The notes beneath the pieces were generated by a model, which did no database searches, was not told where the DNA came from, and worked only from the letters and a program-made list of their open reading frames with translations. Shown here one piece after another: positions 1 to 9,750 of a stretch of DNA of 48,569 bases. Positions within the stretch are counted from its first letter, which is position 1. The number at the start of each line of letters is the position of its first letter. The translations under genes and the position numbers were made by a program. Source of the stretch: JBEVJK01 sp963791325 (GTDB lineage Bacteria > Pseudomonadota > Alphaproteobacteria > Rhizobiales > Rhizobiaceae); contig CAWBRU010000001.1 in NCBI GenBank assembly GCA_963791325.1, positions 1-48,569 on the forward strand, in the 5' to 3' direction.

Positions 1-858
1 CTAGTTCGCCGACGGGGCGCGGAAGATCTCGGTCGCACGGCGGGCAATCTCAGCGGGACGGAGCCGCCAAAGCAAGTCCTCGTAGGCTTCCGAGAACCGT
101 CCATCGTCGGAAAAGATCTCGACGTCGAAGAAGCCATCGAATCCGGCGGCGCTCAGCCGATCGATGATGGTCCGCACCTGCATGACGCCCTCGCCGGGAA
201 AGGCACGGTCGAGCCACCCACGCGTGGGTTCGCGCCAGTCGTCGATATGGACGCCGGCAATCAGGCTGATGTGCTTGTCGATCAGCTCCAGCACATCGGC
301 CGTGTCCCAAAGATGCCAGGTGTCGAAGAGCATCTTGAACGATGGCTGATCGACCTGTTCGATGATTTCGAGAGCGCCGGGGATGTCCCATATCAAGGAG
401 AGTTCATCTGCCGCGGACTTGTGAATCGGTTCGAGAGCCACGGTGACGCCGAGATCACGCCCAACTCGAGCGATCCTTTCAAAACCTTCCAGGCAGAGAT
501 CCATTGCTTCCGTTCGCGCGCGCTCGCCTTGCGGTCCGGTGATCACCACGATCGTCTCGGGGCTGAGCTTGGCCATCCGCTCCATATTCGGGAGAAATGC
601 TTCGACGCGTGCTCGGGGATCGGCCGGCTCGGCGCTCAGCACGTAGGGCAGGATCGAATTGTTCTCCGGAATGCAGTTCGCGGCGCGCAGGCCATGACGT
701 TCCATGACGTCGAGCGCCTTGCGCCACCCGATCTCCTCCATCTTGAAGCCCCAGACCCCGATGCCCTCACAACCGACACTCGCATAGAGCGCGGCGTCCT
801 CCTCGAAGCTGCAGGACATCGTCGTCACTTCGCTTATGGAATATTTGAGGTTGTTCAT
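1..858 (-). CDS. Sugar phosphate isomerase/epimerase (xylose-isomerase-like TIM barrel)
   Basis: The protein of about 285 residues has the pattern of AP-endonuclease/xylose-isomerase-like TIM-barrel enzymes. Metal-ligand candidates are the Glu in VALEPIH, the Asp and His in MLFDTWHLWD, the His in AGVHIDD and the late Glu in FFDVEIFSD. These enzymes isomerise or epimerise free or phosphorylated sugars in the cytoplasm. I chose the ATG at 858 because GGGAGG lies just upstream; an ATG at 921 in the same frame has no ribosome site and adds residues unlike the family. It lies directly downstream of a sugar ABC transporter on the same strand, so it probably acts on the imported sugar. The substrate cannot be told from sequence. 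Confidence 0.82.
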   Translation of the reverse strand: MNNLKYSISEVTTMSCSFEEDAALYASVGCEGIGVWGFKMEEIGWRKALDVMERHGLRAANCIPENNSILPYVLSAEPADPRARVEAFLPNMERMAKLSPETIVVITGPQGERARTEAMDLCLEGFERIARVGRDLGVTVALEPIHKSAADELSLIWDIPGALEIIEQVDQPSFKMLFDTWHLWDTADVLELIDKHISLIAGVHIDDWREPTRGWLDRAFPGEGVMQVRTIIDRLSAAGFDGFFDVEIFSDDGRFSEAYEDLLWRLRPAEIARRATEIFRAPSAN

Positions 859-877
859 GGTAGACCTCCCGGCCCGG

Positions 878-1891
878 TCAGCGCGTGCTGCCGCGACGTT
901 TGCGATATTGGTCAATTCCAACGGCGATCAGAAGTGCCAGACCGGTGACGATGCGCTGGTAGAAGGGCGGCACGTTGAGAATGTTCATGCCGTTGGCCAG
1001 AAGCGAGATGATCAGGACGCCGGCGAGCGTACCGCCTATTCTGCCGGACCCGCCGGTGATGCTCGCGCCGCCGAGGACGATTGCGGTGATGACGCTGAGC
1101 TCGAGCCCTTCGCTGCTGGCGGCCTGGCCAGAGCCGAGCCGGGACGCGAGTATCACGCCGGCTAGACCGGCGGTGGCCCCTCCGATGACATAGACCAACG
1201 TCTTGACGCGGCGGACGGGCACGCCCGAGAGCCGCGCCGCTTCTTCGTTGCCTCCAATCGAGTAGACATACATGCCGAGTGTCGTGCGTCGCAGGACGAA
1301 CCAGGCTGCGATCAGGAAAACGATCATGATGCCGACCGGGATGGGCAGCGTGGCGGGGATGATGAAGCCGCGGCCGAGGCCCTGAAAGCTCTCCGGCACG
1401 CCGAACAGAGAAACGCCGCCGGTGAGCAGGAGTGCCAGTCCGCGACCGATCGTCAACGTGCCGAGTGTGGCGATGATGGGACTGATGTAGAGGCGGGTCA
1501 CGATCAGCCCATTGACCCACCCAAATGCCGCTCCGACCAGAACCCCGATGATCCAGCTCGTGGGGGCGCCGCCCGGGAAATCCAGCACTCGGGCGGCCAT
1601 CGCGGCGAGAACACCGGAGAGCGCGGCGTTCGAGCCGATCGAGAGATCGAGGCCGCCTGAAAAGATGACGAAGCTCGAGCCGAACGCTGCCACCGCCAGG
1701 ACTGCCATCTGTCGGAGCACGTTTAGGAAATTGGTCCAGGACAGGAATCCTGGCGCGGCCAGGCTGAAAAAGACGATCAGCAGAAGCACGACCAGCCAAA
1801 GTCCCAGATCGGCCGCACTTGCCGACGCGCGCAAGCCGACGCGGCTGAGGGACAGGAGCAGGGAGGTGCTCTGTTCAGTGGGGTGCGACAT
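878..1891 (-). CDS. Sugar ABC transporter permease (RbsC type)
   Basis: A very hydrophobic protein of about 337 residues in the inner-membrane permease family of ribose/xylose-type importers (BPD_transp_2). Typical segments are GGLDLSIGSNAALSGV near the second helix, GVLVGAAFGWVNGLIV and IGGNEEAARLSGV in the loop that contacts the ATPase. It forms the sugar channel with the neighbouring ATPase and binding protein. The ATG at 1891 lies inside the end of the ATPase gene, a 17-base overlap typical of translational coupling. An in-frame start at 1915 would extend further into the ATPase gene and is less likely. Confidence 0.9.
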   Translation of the reverse strand: MSHPTEQSTSLLLSLSRVGLRASASAADLGLWLVVLLLIVFFSLAAPGFLSWTNFLNVLRQMAVLAVAAFGSSFVIFSGGLDLSIGSNAALSGVLAAMAARVLDFPGGAPTSWIIGVLVGAAFGWVNGLIVTRLYISPIIATLGTLTIGRGLALLLTGGVSLFGVPESFQGLGRGFIIPATLPIPVGIMIVFLIAAWFVLRRTTLGMYVYSIGGNEEAARLSGVPVRRVKTLVYVIGGATAGLAGVILASRLGSGQAASSEGLELSVITAIVLGGASITGGSGRIGGTLAGVLIISLLANGMNILNVPPFYQRIVTGLALLIAVGIDQYRKRRGSTR

Positions 1892-3414
1892 CGCCGGCCT
1901 CCGTTCCGTGCTCACCGAGGATGCTCTGGATCAGTTCGAGCGACGTGGCAGAGCGGCCCTCGATTTCGCGGATGAGACGACCCTCCCGGATGACCAGGAT
2001 GCGATCGGCGAGGCCGAGCAGCTCTTCGGTCTCCGATGATATCAGCAGGATGCCTTTGCCCGCCGCGGCCAAGTCCACGATGTGACGATGGATTTCGGCT
2101 TTCGCGCCGACGTCGACCCCGGCGGTCGGCTCGTCCAGGATCAACACTTCTGCCCGGATTCGATCGCCCTTGCCAGCACAGCCTTTTGTTGGTTTCCGCC
2201 GCTGAGGGTCTCGATCCGCCGCCGTTCCGATCCAGGCGGCTTGATGTTGAAACGTCGGAAGCTTCGACCGACGATGCCGCTGGCGGCCCCACGGTTGATC
2301 AGCCCAATCGCGCCAGTCGAGAAATGCTTGCCGGATGAGAGGAGAATGTTCTCGGCGACCGACATCGCCGGTACGATTGCCTCGCTCTTGCGGTCTTCCG
2401 GGACCATGGCGACCCCGGCAGCGATCGTCCGGGCTGGCGAAGACGTCCGTAGGTCGCCGGAGGGAAAGGCGATGCTGCCGTCGTCGAGCGGGTCGGCTCC
2501 AAACAGCGCCCGCGCGATCTCCGAGCGTCCAGCGCCGACCAAACCGGCAAGGCCGACGATTTCCCCTGCGTGCACCTCGAAGGTGATGTCGCTGAAGGCG
2601 CCGCGTCGCGACAGCCCCTTCGCCGCCAGCAAGGTTTTTCCCGCCGGGGATCGTTGACGGCGCAGGGTCGGTTCGACTGCATCTCCGGCGATGAGTTCGA
2701 CCAGCTCGCGGCGGGGAATATCCGCTGTTCGTGCAGTGACGATGTGTCGGCCGTCCCGTAGGACCGTGAGGCGATCGGCGATGCGCACGATTTCGTCGAG
2801 CCGATGAGTGATGTAGATGATGCTGCGGCCGCCATCGCGCAGCGTGCGTATCGTGCCGAACAAGAGCTCGATCTCGGCGTCGGTCATCGAGGCCGACGGT
2901 TCGTCCATGATCACCAGCTTGGCCCGGGTGCCGAGTGCCTTGGCGAGCGCCACCATCTGGCGCTCGCTTGTGCGCAGCTCTTTCACCAGTTGAGTCGGTC
3001 GCAGCTGGGGCGCGACCTGGTCGAGCAGCTCGCTGCGCTCGACGGCGCTGACCGCGGCGGTCGATCATGCCCCAGCCAAACTGAACCTCACGGCCTAGAA
3101 AGATGTTCTGTTCGACCGTCAGTGTCGGGACCAGCGCAGGCTCCTGGTAAAGCGAGGCAACGCCACGGTCCGTGGCGTCCTGCGGGGCGCGGACGTCGAA
3201 CGGCTTACCGTCGAAGAAAATCTCTCCGGCATCCCGTCGTTACCGCGCCGGAGATGATCTTGACCAAGGTCGATTTACCCGCGCCGTTGGCGCCGAGCAG
3301 GGCATGGACCTCGCCCCCTTCCACCTCGAAAGATATATCCTTCAGCGCGGCTACACCCGGATAGCTCTTCGAGATCTCTCTGAGGGATAGAAGCGGGCCC
3401 CGACCATTCGACAT
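1875..3414 (-). CDS. Sugar ABC transporter ATPase (RbsA/MglA type), three frameshifts
   Basis: Read across three frame changes this is a two-cassette sugar ATPase of about 513 codons, the usual family length. The first cassette shows Walker A GANGAGKST, a Q-loop in SLYQEPALVPTL, and Walker B LVIMDEPSASM. The second cassette shows the MVPEDRK motif, the signature TLSGGNQQKAVLARA and Walker B LILDEPTAGVD. The frame changes near 3234 (one extra base), 3058 (one extra base) and 2160 (one base missing). The net length is a multiple of three plus one, as this predicts. Protein similarity continues across each break, so a sequencing fault is more likely than an old pseudogene. It energises the permease downstream. 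Confidence 0.8.
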
Positions 3415-3420
3415 CCGACT

Positions 3421-4410
3421 TTACTTAGTCGGCCACTTCGAGATGTTTTCCTTGGTGACCTTGATCATGTCGACATAGGTCATCTTTGGGATCTGCTTGT
3501 CCTTGCTGACTACCAGCACCAGATCCATCGCCTTCTCGGCAATGCCGCTGTGATTGAGGTCGACCGTTCCGTAGATCTTCCCGCCTTCGATATACTGCCT
3601 GACCTCGAGGTCGTTGTTGGGCGCGGCGATACAGAGTTCTTCCGCGCTGACGCCCGCCGCCTCGAATGCGGCAAGCGCCCCCATGCTCGAACCGTCGTTG
3701 ATGCTGACCACCGCACGGAGATCCGGATTGGACTGCAACGACGCAGACACTGCCGCATCGCCCTTTTCGCGCGTGCCACACTCCTGCTCGAACACCCACT
3801 GGATTTTCTTGCCAGTGCCCTTTTCGACCGCCTCCTTGGATGCCTCGATGCGCCTGACGGTCGAGGGCCACTGAGGCCATCCGCACGCACCCACCTTGAT
3901 CGTTTCTGCGTCCGGGACCTTGGACTTGAGGCAGTCCGCCACCTCTTCGCCGGCCAGCCTACCCATGTCGGCCTCGCTGTAGCCGACATTGCCCGTCGCC
4001 CAGTCGACGTCTTCCGGTTCCTGGCCTTGAAGGATGAACGGGATCCCGGCCTTCATGGCAGCTTCAGCCGAAGCCTTCGACGTGGCCGGGTCGATGACCG
4101 ACGCTACGATGGCGCTCACCTTCTTGGAAACGCAGTCCTCGATCGCACTCGCCTCGCGCGCGGGATTGTTCTGCGAATCGAAGGTGGTCACTTCGATGCC
4201 CCGCTTCGCGCCCGACTTCTGGTACTCGTTGAGCAAGGTGGCGAAATACTCGATCTCCGTGGTCGGCACGATCGCGCAAACGGTCAGCTTGTCTTGCGCA
4301 TGCGCGGCTGGGATGTAGGCAAGGCATGCCGCACCAAGCATCAAGGCAGAGCCAATTAGCCCAAATGAAGGTTCGGCGGACCGACCTCGTGAATTCGTTC
4401 GCTTGAACAC
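3421..4410 (-). CDS. Periplasmic sugar-binding protein (RbsB type)
   Basis: The 329-residue protein has an N-terminal Sec signal peptide (LIGSALMLGAACLAYIPAAHAQ, cleavage after AHA) followed by a periplasmic binding protein fold, Peripla_BP_4. Typical features are KLTVCAIVPTTEIEYF at the start of the mature protein, EASAIEDCVSKKV and VVSINDGSSMGALAAFEAAG. It captures sugar in the periplasm for the importer downstream. The start is GTG at 4410, supported by GGGAGGAAGAA directly upstream. It is first in the operon and its stop is 7 bases from the ATPase start. Four cysteines in the mature protein suggest one or two disulfides, which is unusual for the family. Confidence 0.88.
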   Translation of the reverse strand: MFKRTNSRGRSAEPSFGLIGSALMLGAACLAYIPAAHAQDKLTVCAIVPTTEIEYFATLLNEYQKSGAKRGIEVTTFDSQNNPAREASAIEDCVSKKVSAIVASVIDPATSKASAEAAMKAGIPFILQGQEPEDVDWATGNVGYSEADMGRLAGEEVADCLKSKVPDAETIKVGACGWPQWPSTVRRIEASKEAVEKGTGKKIQWVFEQECGTREKGDAAVSASLQSNPDLRAVVSINDGSSMGALAAFEAAGVSAEELCIAAPNNDLEVRQYIEGGKIYGTVDLNHSGIAEKAMDLVLVVSKDKQIPKMTYVDMIKVTKENISKWPTK

Positions 4411-4889
4411 TTCTTCCTCCCGGATGTTGACGGAGCGCTGGCGAGCTCCCCTTAAGCTTGCCTGCCGTGTCTGTGGCGTCGCAATTTAAGAAATTTAGTT
4501 CCAGCTCAGAAATTATGGCGACCGCCTTTCACAAGTCAACGCGAGAAGTCTCAAGAAGGCCCGCCTGACAAGCGCCGAGCTACGCTTTGCCAGAAAGTGG
4601 GCGTGTCCCAGAACACGCTCGCCCGGCTCATCTCATCAAGGAGCGGACGCAAGGTCGACTGAGTATTGGTAACGACAGTCTAATCAAAGGAGCTCTCCGA
4701 TGGGCGTCGCTGAACGCTGCCTTGAGGACCTCATAGGAGCGTGCGAGGCTGTGAAGTCCTGCCGGGAGCCGTGCTTAGCGGCCTTGTCTAACAGTTATGC
4801 GCGGCAATCGAATCGGCCTTGACCTCAAGCCCTCATGGCGAGGCATCGCCGATCTGGCCCGACCGAGGAACTCCACCCTGCGTCGCTGG
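4411..4889. other. Intergenic region, promoter side of the sugar-transport operon
   Basis: About 480 bases without a convincing gene. The part next to 4410 holds an AT-rich stretch (around 4484-4520) suited to a promoter for the transport operon, but no clear operator. Around 4565-4663 a short plus-strand reading resembles a helix-turn-helix tail (VGVSQNTLARLI) and ends at a stop near 4661. It has no start and no frame long enough to be a gene, so it may be a remnant of a regulator. Confidence 0.4.
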
Positions 4890-5824
4890 TCAGCCGCCCG
4901 GCGTGTCGGGCGCAAACACGCGGATCGCCTTCTCGCGAATGCGAAAATGGGCCGGCGTGTGGGTGGTCAGCTCGCCGTCGGTGTTGACCGGACGTTTGCG
5001 GCTCGTTCTCACCGTAACTGCAGTCGTGCGGAAGGCTCGTACGTCGTCCCATTTGCCCTGCGTGCCATTGCGCAGGCTTGGTAGCAGCCGTAAGAGCCGC
5101 CACCAGTGCTCGACCTCGAGGCTGTAGAAATCGAGTTTGCCGTCGTCCGCCGAAGCCGTTTCCTCGACCGTCATGCCGCCGCCGTAGTGGCGACCATTGC
5201 CGACTGACACCTGCAGGGTACGAATCGGTCTATCGTTCCGTCATGCTCGACTGAGGCGGTGAACAGCCGCGAGCGGATGAGCAGCCTGGCAGCCACGATG
5301 CCATAGCCGAGCGTGCCCCAGCGCTTCTTCGCATGCTCGGTCAGATCGCGCGCGAGTTCGGCGCTGAAGCCGATCGAGGCGACGTTGAAGAACGGCTGCC
5401 CGTTCACCTCGCCGAGGTCGATCGGGCGCGCCGGGACGGCGGTGATGAGAGCCGCCGCCTTCGCCGGATCCGTCGGGATGCCGACGGTGCGGGCGAAGTC
5501 ATTGGCAGTGCCGAGCGGAATGACGCCCAGCGGCAGTCCGCTCTCCATGATCGCGGGCGCAGCCGCATTGAGCGTCCCGTCCCCACCGCCGACGATCACC
5601 AGGTCGCTGGTCGCCGCATGGCTGAGGATGATGTCTGCGATCTTCTCCTTCGGGCCCGGTCTGGCCTCGGTAACCACCATGCCGGCCGCTTCGAGCACCT
5701 TTAACGCCGCGGCGATCGACCCGCTGCCGCGGCTTGCCCGCGGATTGACCACGAGCAGAGCGCGCCTTTGCCTGGCCGCGGCCTTCCTCGCGGTGCCGCG
5801 CTTGCGTGGCGTCTTCTGTACCAC
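4890..5824 (-). CDS. Diacylglycerol kinase-family lipid kinase (YegS/DgkB-like), one frameshift
   Basis: The N-terminal part has the diacylglycerol kinase catalytic domain: NPRASRG near residue 28, the nucleotide-binding GGGDGT near 80, and LPLGVIPLGTANDFAR. The C-terminal part (HYGGGM, LDFYSLE, NTDGE) is the YegS-type beta-sandwich and sits in another frame. One base is missing near 5225, where IDR should run on to IRTLQVSVGNGRHYGGGM. The total span is a multiple of three plus two, which fits one deletion. The protein would be about 311 residues, normal for the family. It phosphorylates diacylglycerol or a related lipid at the membrane. It stands alone, with no operon partner visible. Confidence 0.8.
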
Positions 5825-6023
5825 CTACCGCCCCATCATGAGGTTTCGGCCCTAGATAGTGCCGGCCGCGTGCTGAACACAAATATGGATGCGATTTTAT
5901 CTGTCGGTGACCAAGTCCATTCTTCACAAAGTTGCTGAAAAATTTGTAGATAGCCTCTCAGGGGATCCTGGAGCACGGAACAATTCCGCTGCCCATCATC
6001 TACGTCCAACCGAGGGGATAAAC

Positions 6024-6374
6024 TTGATAATTGAAATTTGTGACTCTCACTCTGTGCGGAGCGAAGGAGCGCGGCGACTGTTTGCGCAAAGCGGGCGCCG
6101 GTGGCCGGCGCTCGCCGCAGCCGGCGCGCTGAGCGTCATACTCACCGGCGGCTGCACGGCGGCCACCGACACGGCCGAGACGCCGGCTCTGCCGCTGGTC
6201 GTTGCAGCCTATCCGTTGCCGCGGCCGCAGCCCGTCGCATTCGCCACCGGCCGGCCGGCAGAGCCGCGGCCGGCGACCGCTCCGTTCCGCCAGGTCCGCT
6301 ATCTCGGGCAAGCGCCGTGGATCTGCACGCCAAGCGGTTTCGGCCACAAATCCGGCTGCTTCCGCCGCCCTTGA
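6024..6374 (+). CDS. Small exported protein, putative lipoprotein
   Basis: The predicted protein of about 116 residues has a basic N-terminus, a hydrophobic stretch (ALAAAGALSVILTGG) and a cysteine that could serve as a lipid-attachment site, though TGGC is an imperfect lipobox. The rest is proline- and alanine-rich and ends with a compact motif holding two cysteines (APWICTPSGFG, SGCFRRP). I have seen such tails in small exported rhizobial proteins of unknown role. I chose TTG at 6024 because GAGGGG lies 7 bases upstream; GTG at 6054 and ATG at 5889 are alternatives. It converges on the DUF995 gene. Confidence 0.5.
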   Translation: MIIEICDSHSVRSEGARRLFAQSGRRWPALAAAGALSVILTGGCTAATDTAETPALPLVVAAYPLPRPQPVAFATGRPAEPRPATAPFRQVRYLGQAPWICTPSGFGHKSGCFRRP

Positions 6375-6434
6375 GCCGAACGGAAAGTCCGGCGGCGGCA
6401 CGGCCGGTCGGTCGCGCCGCCTGCTGAGCGAGGA

Positions 6435-6956
6435 CTAAGATTTTGCCCCGAGACGGGTCTTTACCTTGGCCAGGCGGCCGGCGACCAGGTCGCCGGACCT
6501 GAACTTGGCGTACTCGTCCGAGTTGCGCGTCCGCGCGTGCTTGAACAGATACCAATCGCCGCTTGGTTCGCGCTTCTGGTAGACGGCGCCGCCCTTGGTG
6601 CGATGGCTGAAGCAGGTGGTTGCCGGGGCACTGCCCGACTTGCCCGTCCATTTCGCACGGAAGCAGAGCTTGCCGTTGTCGCTGGCGAACCAGATGCCCT
6701 CGCCGTAGGACAGCTTGCCGTTCTCGGCCGACCAGGCGGTGAAGGCACGCTTCTTGGGCGAAAAATAGCCCGCCCCCGCGGACCACAGCCAGGTGCGGCC
6801 CTCATAGAGGCGCACCAACTCGGCCGAGGTCAGCGGCGTGCCGTAGGCGGCGGGCGCTACTCTCGGCTTGGTGGCGGCCGGGGTGGCGGCGAAGGCCGCG
6901 GTGAGCGAACCCAGCAGGGCGGCCGAAACCAGGAAAGTCTTGATCATCTTCGACAT
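6435..6956 (-). CDS. DUF995 family exported protein
   Basis: The protein of about 173 residues begins with a Sec signal peptide (MIKTFLVSAALLGSLTAAFAA). The mature part follows the DUF995 pattern: LTSAELVRLYEGRTWLW near the start, GYFSPKKRAFTAW, an aromatic-rich GIWFASDNGKLCFRAKW and a conserved second Cys in TTCFSHR. DUF995 proteins are small periplasmic proteins of alphaproteobacteria with unknown function; the two cysteines probably pair. The ATG at 6956 follows the stop of the GH26-like gene by 13 bases, so the genes are co-transcribed. The operon context suggests a role in making or modifying an exported polysaccharide, which is inference. Confidence 0.78.
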   Translation of the reverse strand: MSKMIKTFLVSAALLGSLTAAFAATPAATKPRVAPAAYGTPLTSAELVRLYEGRTWLWSAGAGYFSPKKRAFTAWSAENGKLSYGEGIWFASDNGKLCFRAKWTGKSGSAPATTCFSHRTKGGAVYQKREPSGDWYLFKHARTRNSDEYAKFRSGDLVAGRLAKVKTRLGAKS

Positions 6957-6969
6957 TGTCTCAATCCGT

Positions 6970-7917
6970 TCAGTTGGTGGCGACAGAGGTGACACGCCAG
7001 TCGGGCAGGCCGTAATGGTCCGGCCAAGGGTAGACTTCGCGGTCGTTGAAGTAGACGACAGCGGTAAGCCGGGGAAACTCAGCGTTCGGCTTGGCGACGG
7101 TCTCGGCCCATTTGCGGACGTATTCGCGGTCGCCTTCGTAGCCCAGCTCGGCCACCATCACCGGCTTGCCGAACTGCTCGACCCGGTGGTAGCCGGGCGA
7201 CAGAGCCTCGGCGAACGAGCGCTCGTGCCCGAACTTGTCGAGGTCATATTGCTGCAGCCCGAAGACGGTGAGGCCGACCACATCGACAAACGCGTCGCCG
7301 GGGTAGAATTCGGCCAGCGAAGCGTTGCCCTTGGGCGACCACATATAGTGGGCGGTCGTGTTGGTCTTGCGGCATTCGGTGACCATGCGCCGATAGGCCG
7401 AGACGTAGTCGGAGGGCGCCCATTTCGCCCAGGTGAACTGGTTGTCGGTCTCGTCCATTTCTTGCGCCCAGCGAATGATGACGGGACTCTTCAGCGCCGC
7501 CGACGCCGAGCAGATGGCGCCCATATTGGCATCGTACTTGCCGGCCAGGATGCCCTTCAACAGCTTGCCCGAGCTTTGGCGGCGGTCGACCGACCACGAC
7601 CATGGCTCGACCGTGATGATCAAGCCTCGGCCGCGCTCGGCGGCATACTGGTCCGCTACCGCCAGCGAGGACAGGTCGACATCCTCCCACGGCAGGAAAA
7701 GGTGCTCGTAGGCGACGTTCCGGTCGGCGCTGAAATCGCCGTGCGGATCGTAGGCGCCGACGGCGATCGACGAGGCATCCGTCAGCGGACGCTTATCGAC
7801 GATCGAGGTTGCCCCGGTCGCGCCGGCGATGCTGTTGGCCGCCAACCCGGCGCCCGAGAGCATCAGCGCGCCGAGCGATACGGCGATCGCTTTCGCGGTC
7901 TTGCTCATCAGCTTCAT
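6970..7917 (-). CDS. Secreted glycoside hydrolase, GH26-like
   Basis: The 315-residue protein has a signal peptide (AIAVSLGALMLSGAGLAA) and a TIM-barrel hydrolase domain like GH26 mannanases. A likely acid/base Glu lies in IIRWAQEMDE (GH26 typically has an EMN or EMD motif here) and a likely nucleophile Glu in PVMVAELGYEG. Active-site aromatics are visible in VEPWSWSVD and HYMWSPKGN. AGGAGA precedes the ATG at 7917. It sits between a nucleotide-sugar enzyme and a DUF995 gene, an arrangement that suggests trimming or processing of an exported polysaccharide rather than digestion of plant mannan. The substrate is unknown. Confidence 0.72.
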   Translation of the reverse strand: MKLMSKTAKAIAVSLGALMLSGAGLAANSIAGATGATSIVDKRPLTDASSIAVGAYDPHGDFSADRNVAYEHLFLPWEDVDLSSLAVADQYAAERGRGLIITVEPWSWSVDRRQSSGKLLKGILAGKYDANMGAICSASAALKSPVIIRWAQEMDETDNQFTWAKWAPSDYVSAYRRMVTECRKTNTTAHYMWSPKGNASLAEFYPGDAFVDVVGLTVFGLQQYDLDKFGHERSFAEALSPGYHRVEQFGKPVMVAELGYEGDREYVRKWAETVAKPNAEFPRLTAVVYFNDREVYPWPDHYGLPDWRVTSVATN

Positions 7918-7977
7918 CTTGGTTCTCCTATTTACTCGTAAACGACTGGTTTGGTGTTCGGCTCGGGATCGGCGCCA

Positions 7978-9066
7978 TCACGCAGTCTCCGCCAGAACGC
8001 GATATTCGCGCGCCAGCAGCCGGTCGAAATAGTCGATCGTCTGCGTCAGGCCCTGCGCCAGCGGGATACGCGGCGACCAGCCGAGTTCGCGCTTGGCCAC
8101 CGAGATATCGGGCCGGCGCTGCTTCGGGTCATCGACCGGCAGCGGCCGATAGACGATCTGCGAGCGCGAGCCGGTCTCGGCGACCACCATCTCGGCAAGC
8201 TCGCGGACCGTGAATTCGCCGGGATTGCCGATGTTGATCGGGCCGGTGACGTCAGGTCCGGCGTTCATCAGCCGAATGAAGCCCTCGATCAGATCGTCGA
8301 CGAAGCAGAACGAGCGCGTCTGGCTGCCGTCGCCATAGATGGTGATGTCCTCGCCGCGCAGCGCCTGGACGATGAAGTTCGACACCACGCGGCCGTCCTC
8401 GGGACGCATCCGCGGCCCGTAGGTGTTGAAGATCCGCACCACCTTGATGTCGACGCCGTGCTGATGATGATAGTCGAAGAACAGCGTCTCGGCGGCGCGC
8501 TTGCCCTCGTCATAGCAGGAGCGCGGACCGACCGGGTTGACGTTGCCCCAATAGCTCTCGGGCTGCGGATGCACCGCCGGGTCGCCATAGACCTCCGACG
8601 TCGAGGCCTGGAAGATGCGGATGCCGCGCTGGCGGGCAAGCTCGAGCAAGTTGAGTGCGCCAAGCACATTGGTCTTCATCGTATGGATCGGATCGGCCTG
8701 GTAGGCCGGCGGCGACGCCGGGCAGGCGAGATTCCAGATCTCGTCGACCTCGGCGGCATAGGGGTCGATGACATCGTGACGGACCAGCCTGAACGCCGGG
8801 TTGCGCATCAGATGAGCGATGTTGCGCTGGTGGCCGGTGGAGAAATTGTCGAGGCAGACGACCTCATTGCCATCGGCCAGGAGGCGCTGGCAAAGATGCG
8901 AGCCGAGGAACCCGGCGCCGCCGGTGACCAGGCTCCGGCGCGCTGCCGCGGCTGGCCGCAACACCAGGCTTTCGGCCGCCCGGCTTGTGCCCGCCGCCGG
9001 CTCATGCCGACGCTTTTCAACAGACAATACCGGCCGCAGCCGGGAAACTGGCAAGTTCCCGTTCAT
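7978..9066 (-). CDS. NAD-dependent sugar epimerase/dehydratase, UDP-glucuronate decarboxylase type
   Basis: An extended short-chain dehydrogenase of 362 residues. The Rossmann motif GGAGFLGSHL lies near residue 48, after an unusually long N-terminal extension. Other marks are NLACPASPP with QADPIHTMKTNV, TSEVYGDP, the catalytic Tyr-Lys pair in SCYDEGKRAAE and the late motif RSFCFVDDLIEG. The NLACPASPP and GPRSCYDEGKR signatures are those of UDP-glucuronate decarboxylases (UDP-xylose synthases). It would supply a UDP-sugar for a surface polysaccharide. GGGAAA lies upstream of the ATG at 9066. It heads the operon with the GH26-like and DUF995 genes. Confidence 0.85.
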   Translation of the reverse strand: MNGNLPVSRLRPVLSVEKRRHEPAAGTSRAAESLVLRPAAAARRSLVTGGAGFLGSHLCQRLLADGNEVVCLDNFSTGHQRNIAHLMRNPAFRLVRHDVIDPYAAEVDEIWNLACPASPPAYQADPIHTMKTNVLGALNLLELARQRGIRIFQASTSEVYGDPAVHPQPESYWGNVNPVGPRSCYDEGKRAAETLFFDYHHQHGVDIKVVRIFNTYGPRMRPEDGRVVSNFIVQALRGEDITIYGDGSQTRSFCFVDDLIEGFIRLMNAGPDVTGPINIGNPGEFTVRELAEMVVAETGSRSQIVYRPLPVDDPKQRRPDISVAKRELGWSPRIPLAQGLTQTIDYFDRLLAREYRVLAETA

Positions 9067-9744
9067 CAGATTTTCCCTGTCGGATCAGACGTTTGCGTTT
9101 AGATGGGAAGCCTTCCCCAGAGGAAGTTGCTCCACTAGGCCAATCGCTTGCGGTTGTCGGACAGGGGCATTCGGCGGCGCAAGGCCGCAGTGCCCGCGGA
9201 ATGCAACACGGCGCCGCTCCGCGCCGCCGAAGCTGCGCGAACATATCTGATCGAACGCCGGAACGGCGCCGAACAAGAGATCCAGCAAAATCGCGGCAGT
9301 GCTCAGCCCAAGAGCATCTGCCTTTTCCACCCGCCCATCAATCGCCTAGGATCGACCGTACTCGTGCCCTAGAACCCCAACCCAGACTCCTTTGCCCACA
9401 CTAATCTGGTATAGATCATAGCGCCTAGACCGACGTGTGGGATCCTGATCGTTTGATTACCTGCCTACCCCTTCCGGCGGTTTGGGCAATATTCGGCCAA
9501 GGCGAAAACCTGGGCCGGCTTGGCATCTCAGTCATTTCGATGGCGCATGCTGTCCACAACAAAGCGAGCATTGCTGAGTGTCAGCGTCACGGGCGAGGTT
9601 GCGCCAAGATCCGGTCAGCCGAAGCAGTCTTCGGACCGTCGTCTTTGCAGATGCCACATATCGCACGTCTGTGTCGGCCATACCCCGGACCTTCACACTC
9701 CAACTCTGCAAATAGACCTTGCCTATGTGGCAGCTGTTTCTGGT
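9067..9744. other. Intergenic region between the polysaccharide operon and the mobile element
   Basis: About 680 bases with no convincing gene on either strand; short open frames have no ribosome sites, no family pattern and mixed codon use. The part near 9066 must hold the promoter for the polysaccharide operon. I looked here for the missing 5' part of the glycosyltransferase found at 18092 and did not see it. Confidence 0.5.
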
Positions 9745-9750
9745 ACGTCA

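Noticed and set aside
4565..4663. Helix-turn-helix-like fragment (VGVSQNTLARLI) on the plus strand
   Set aside because: It is too short, lacks a start and is out of frame upstream. It may be a regulator remnant but cannot be called a gene.
9540..9683. 49-residue minus-strand open frame beginning MADTDVRYVASAK
   Set aside because: It has no ribosome site, no family resemblance and lies in a decayed-looking gap.
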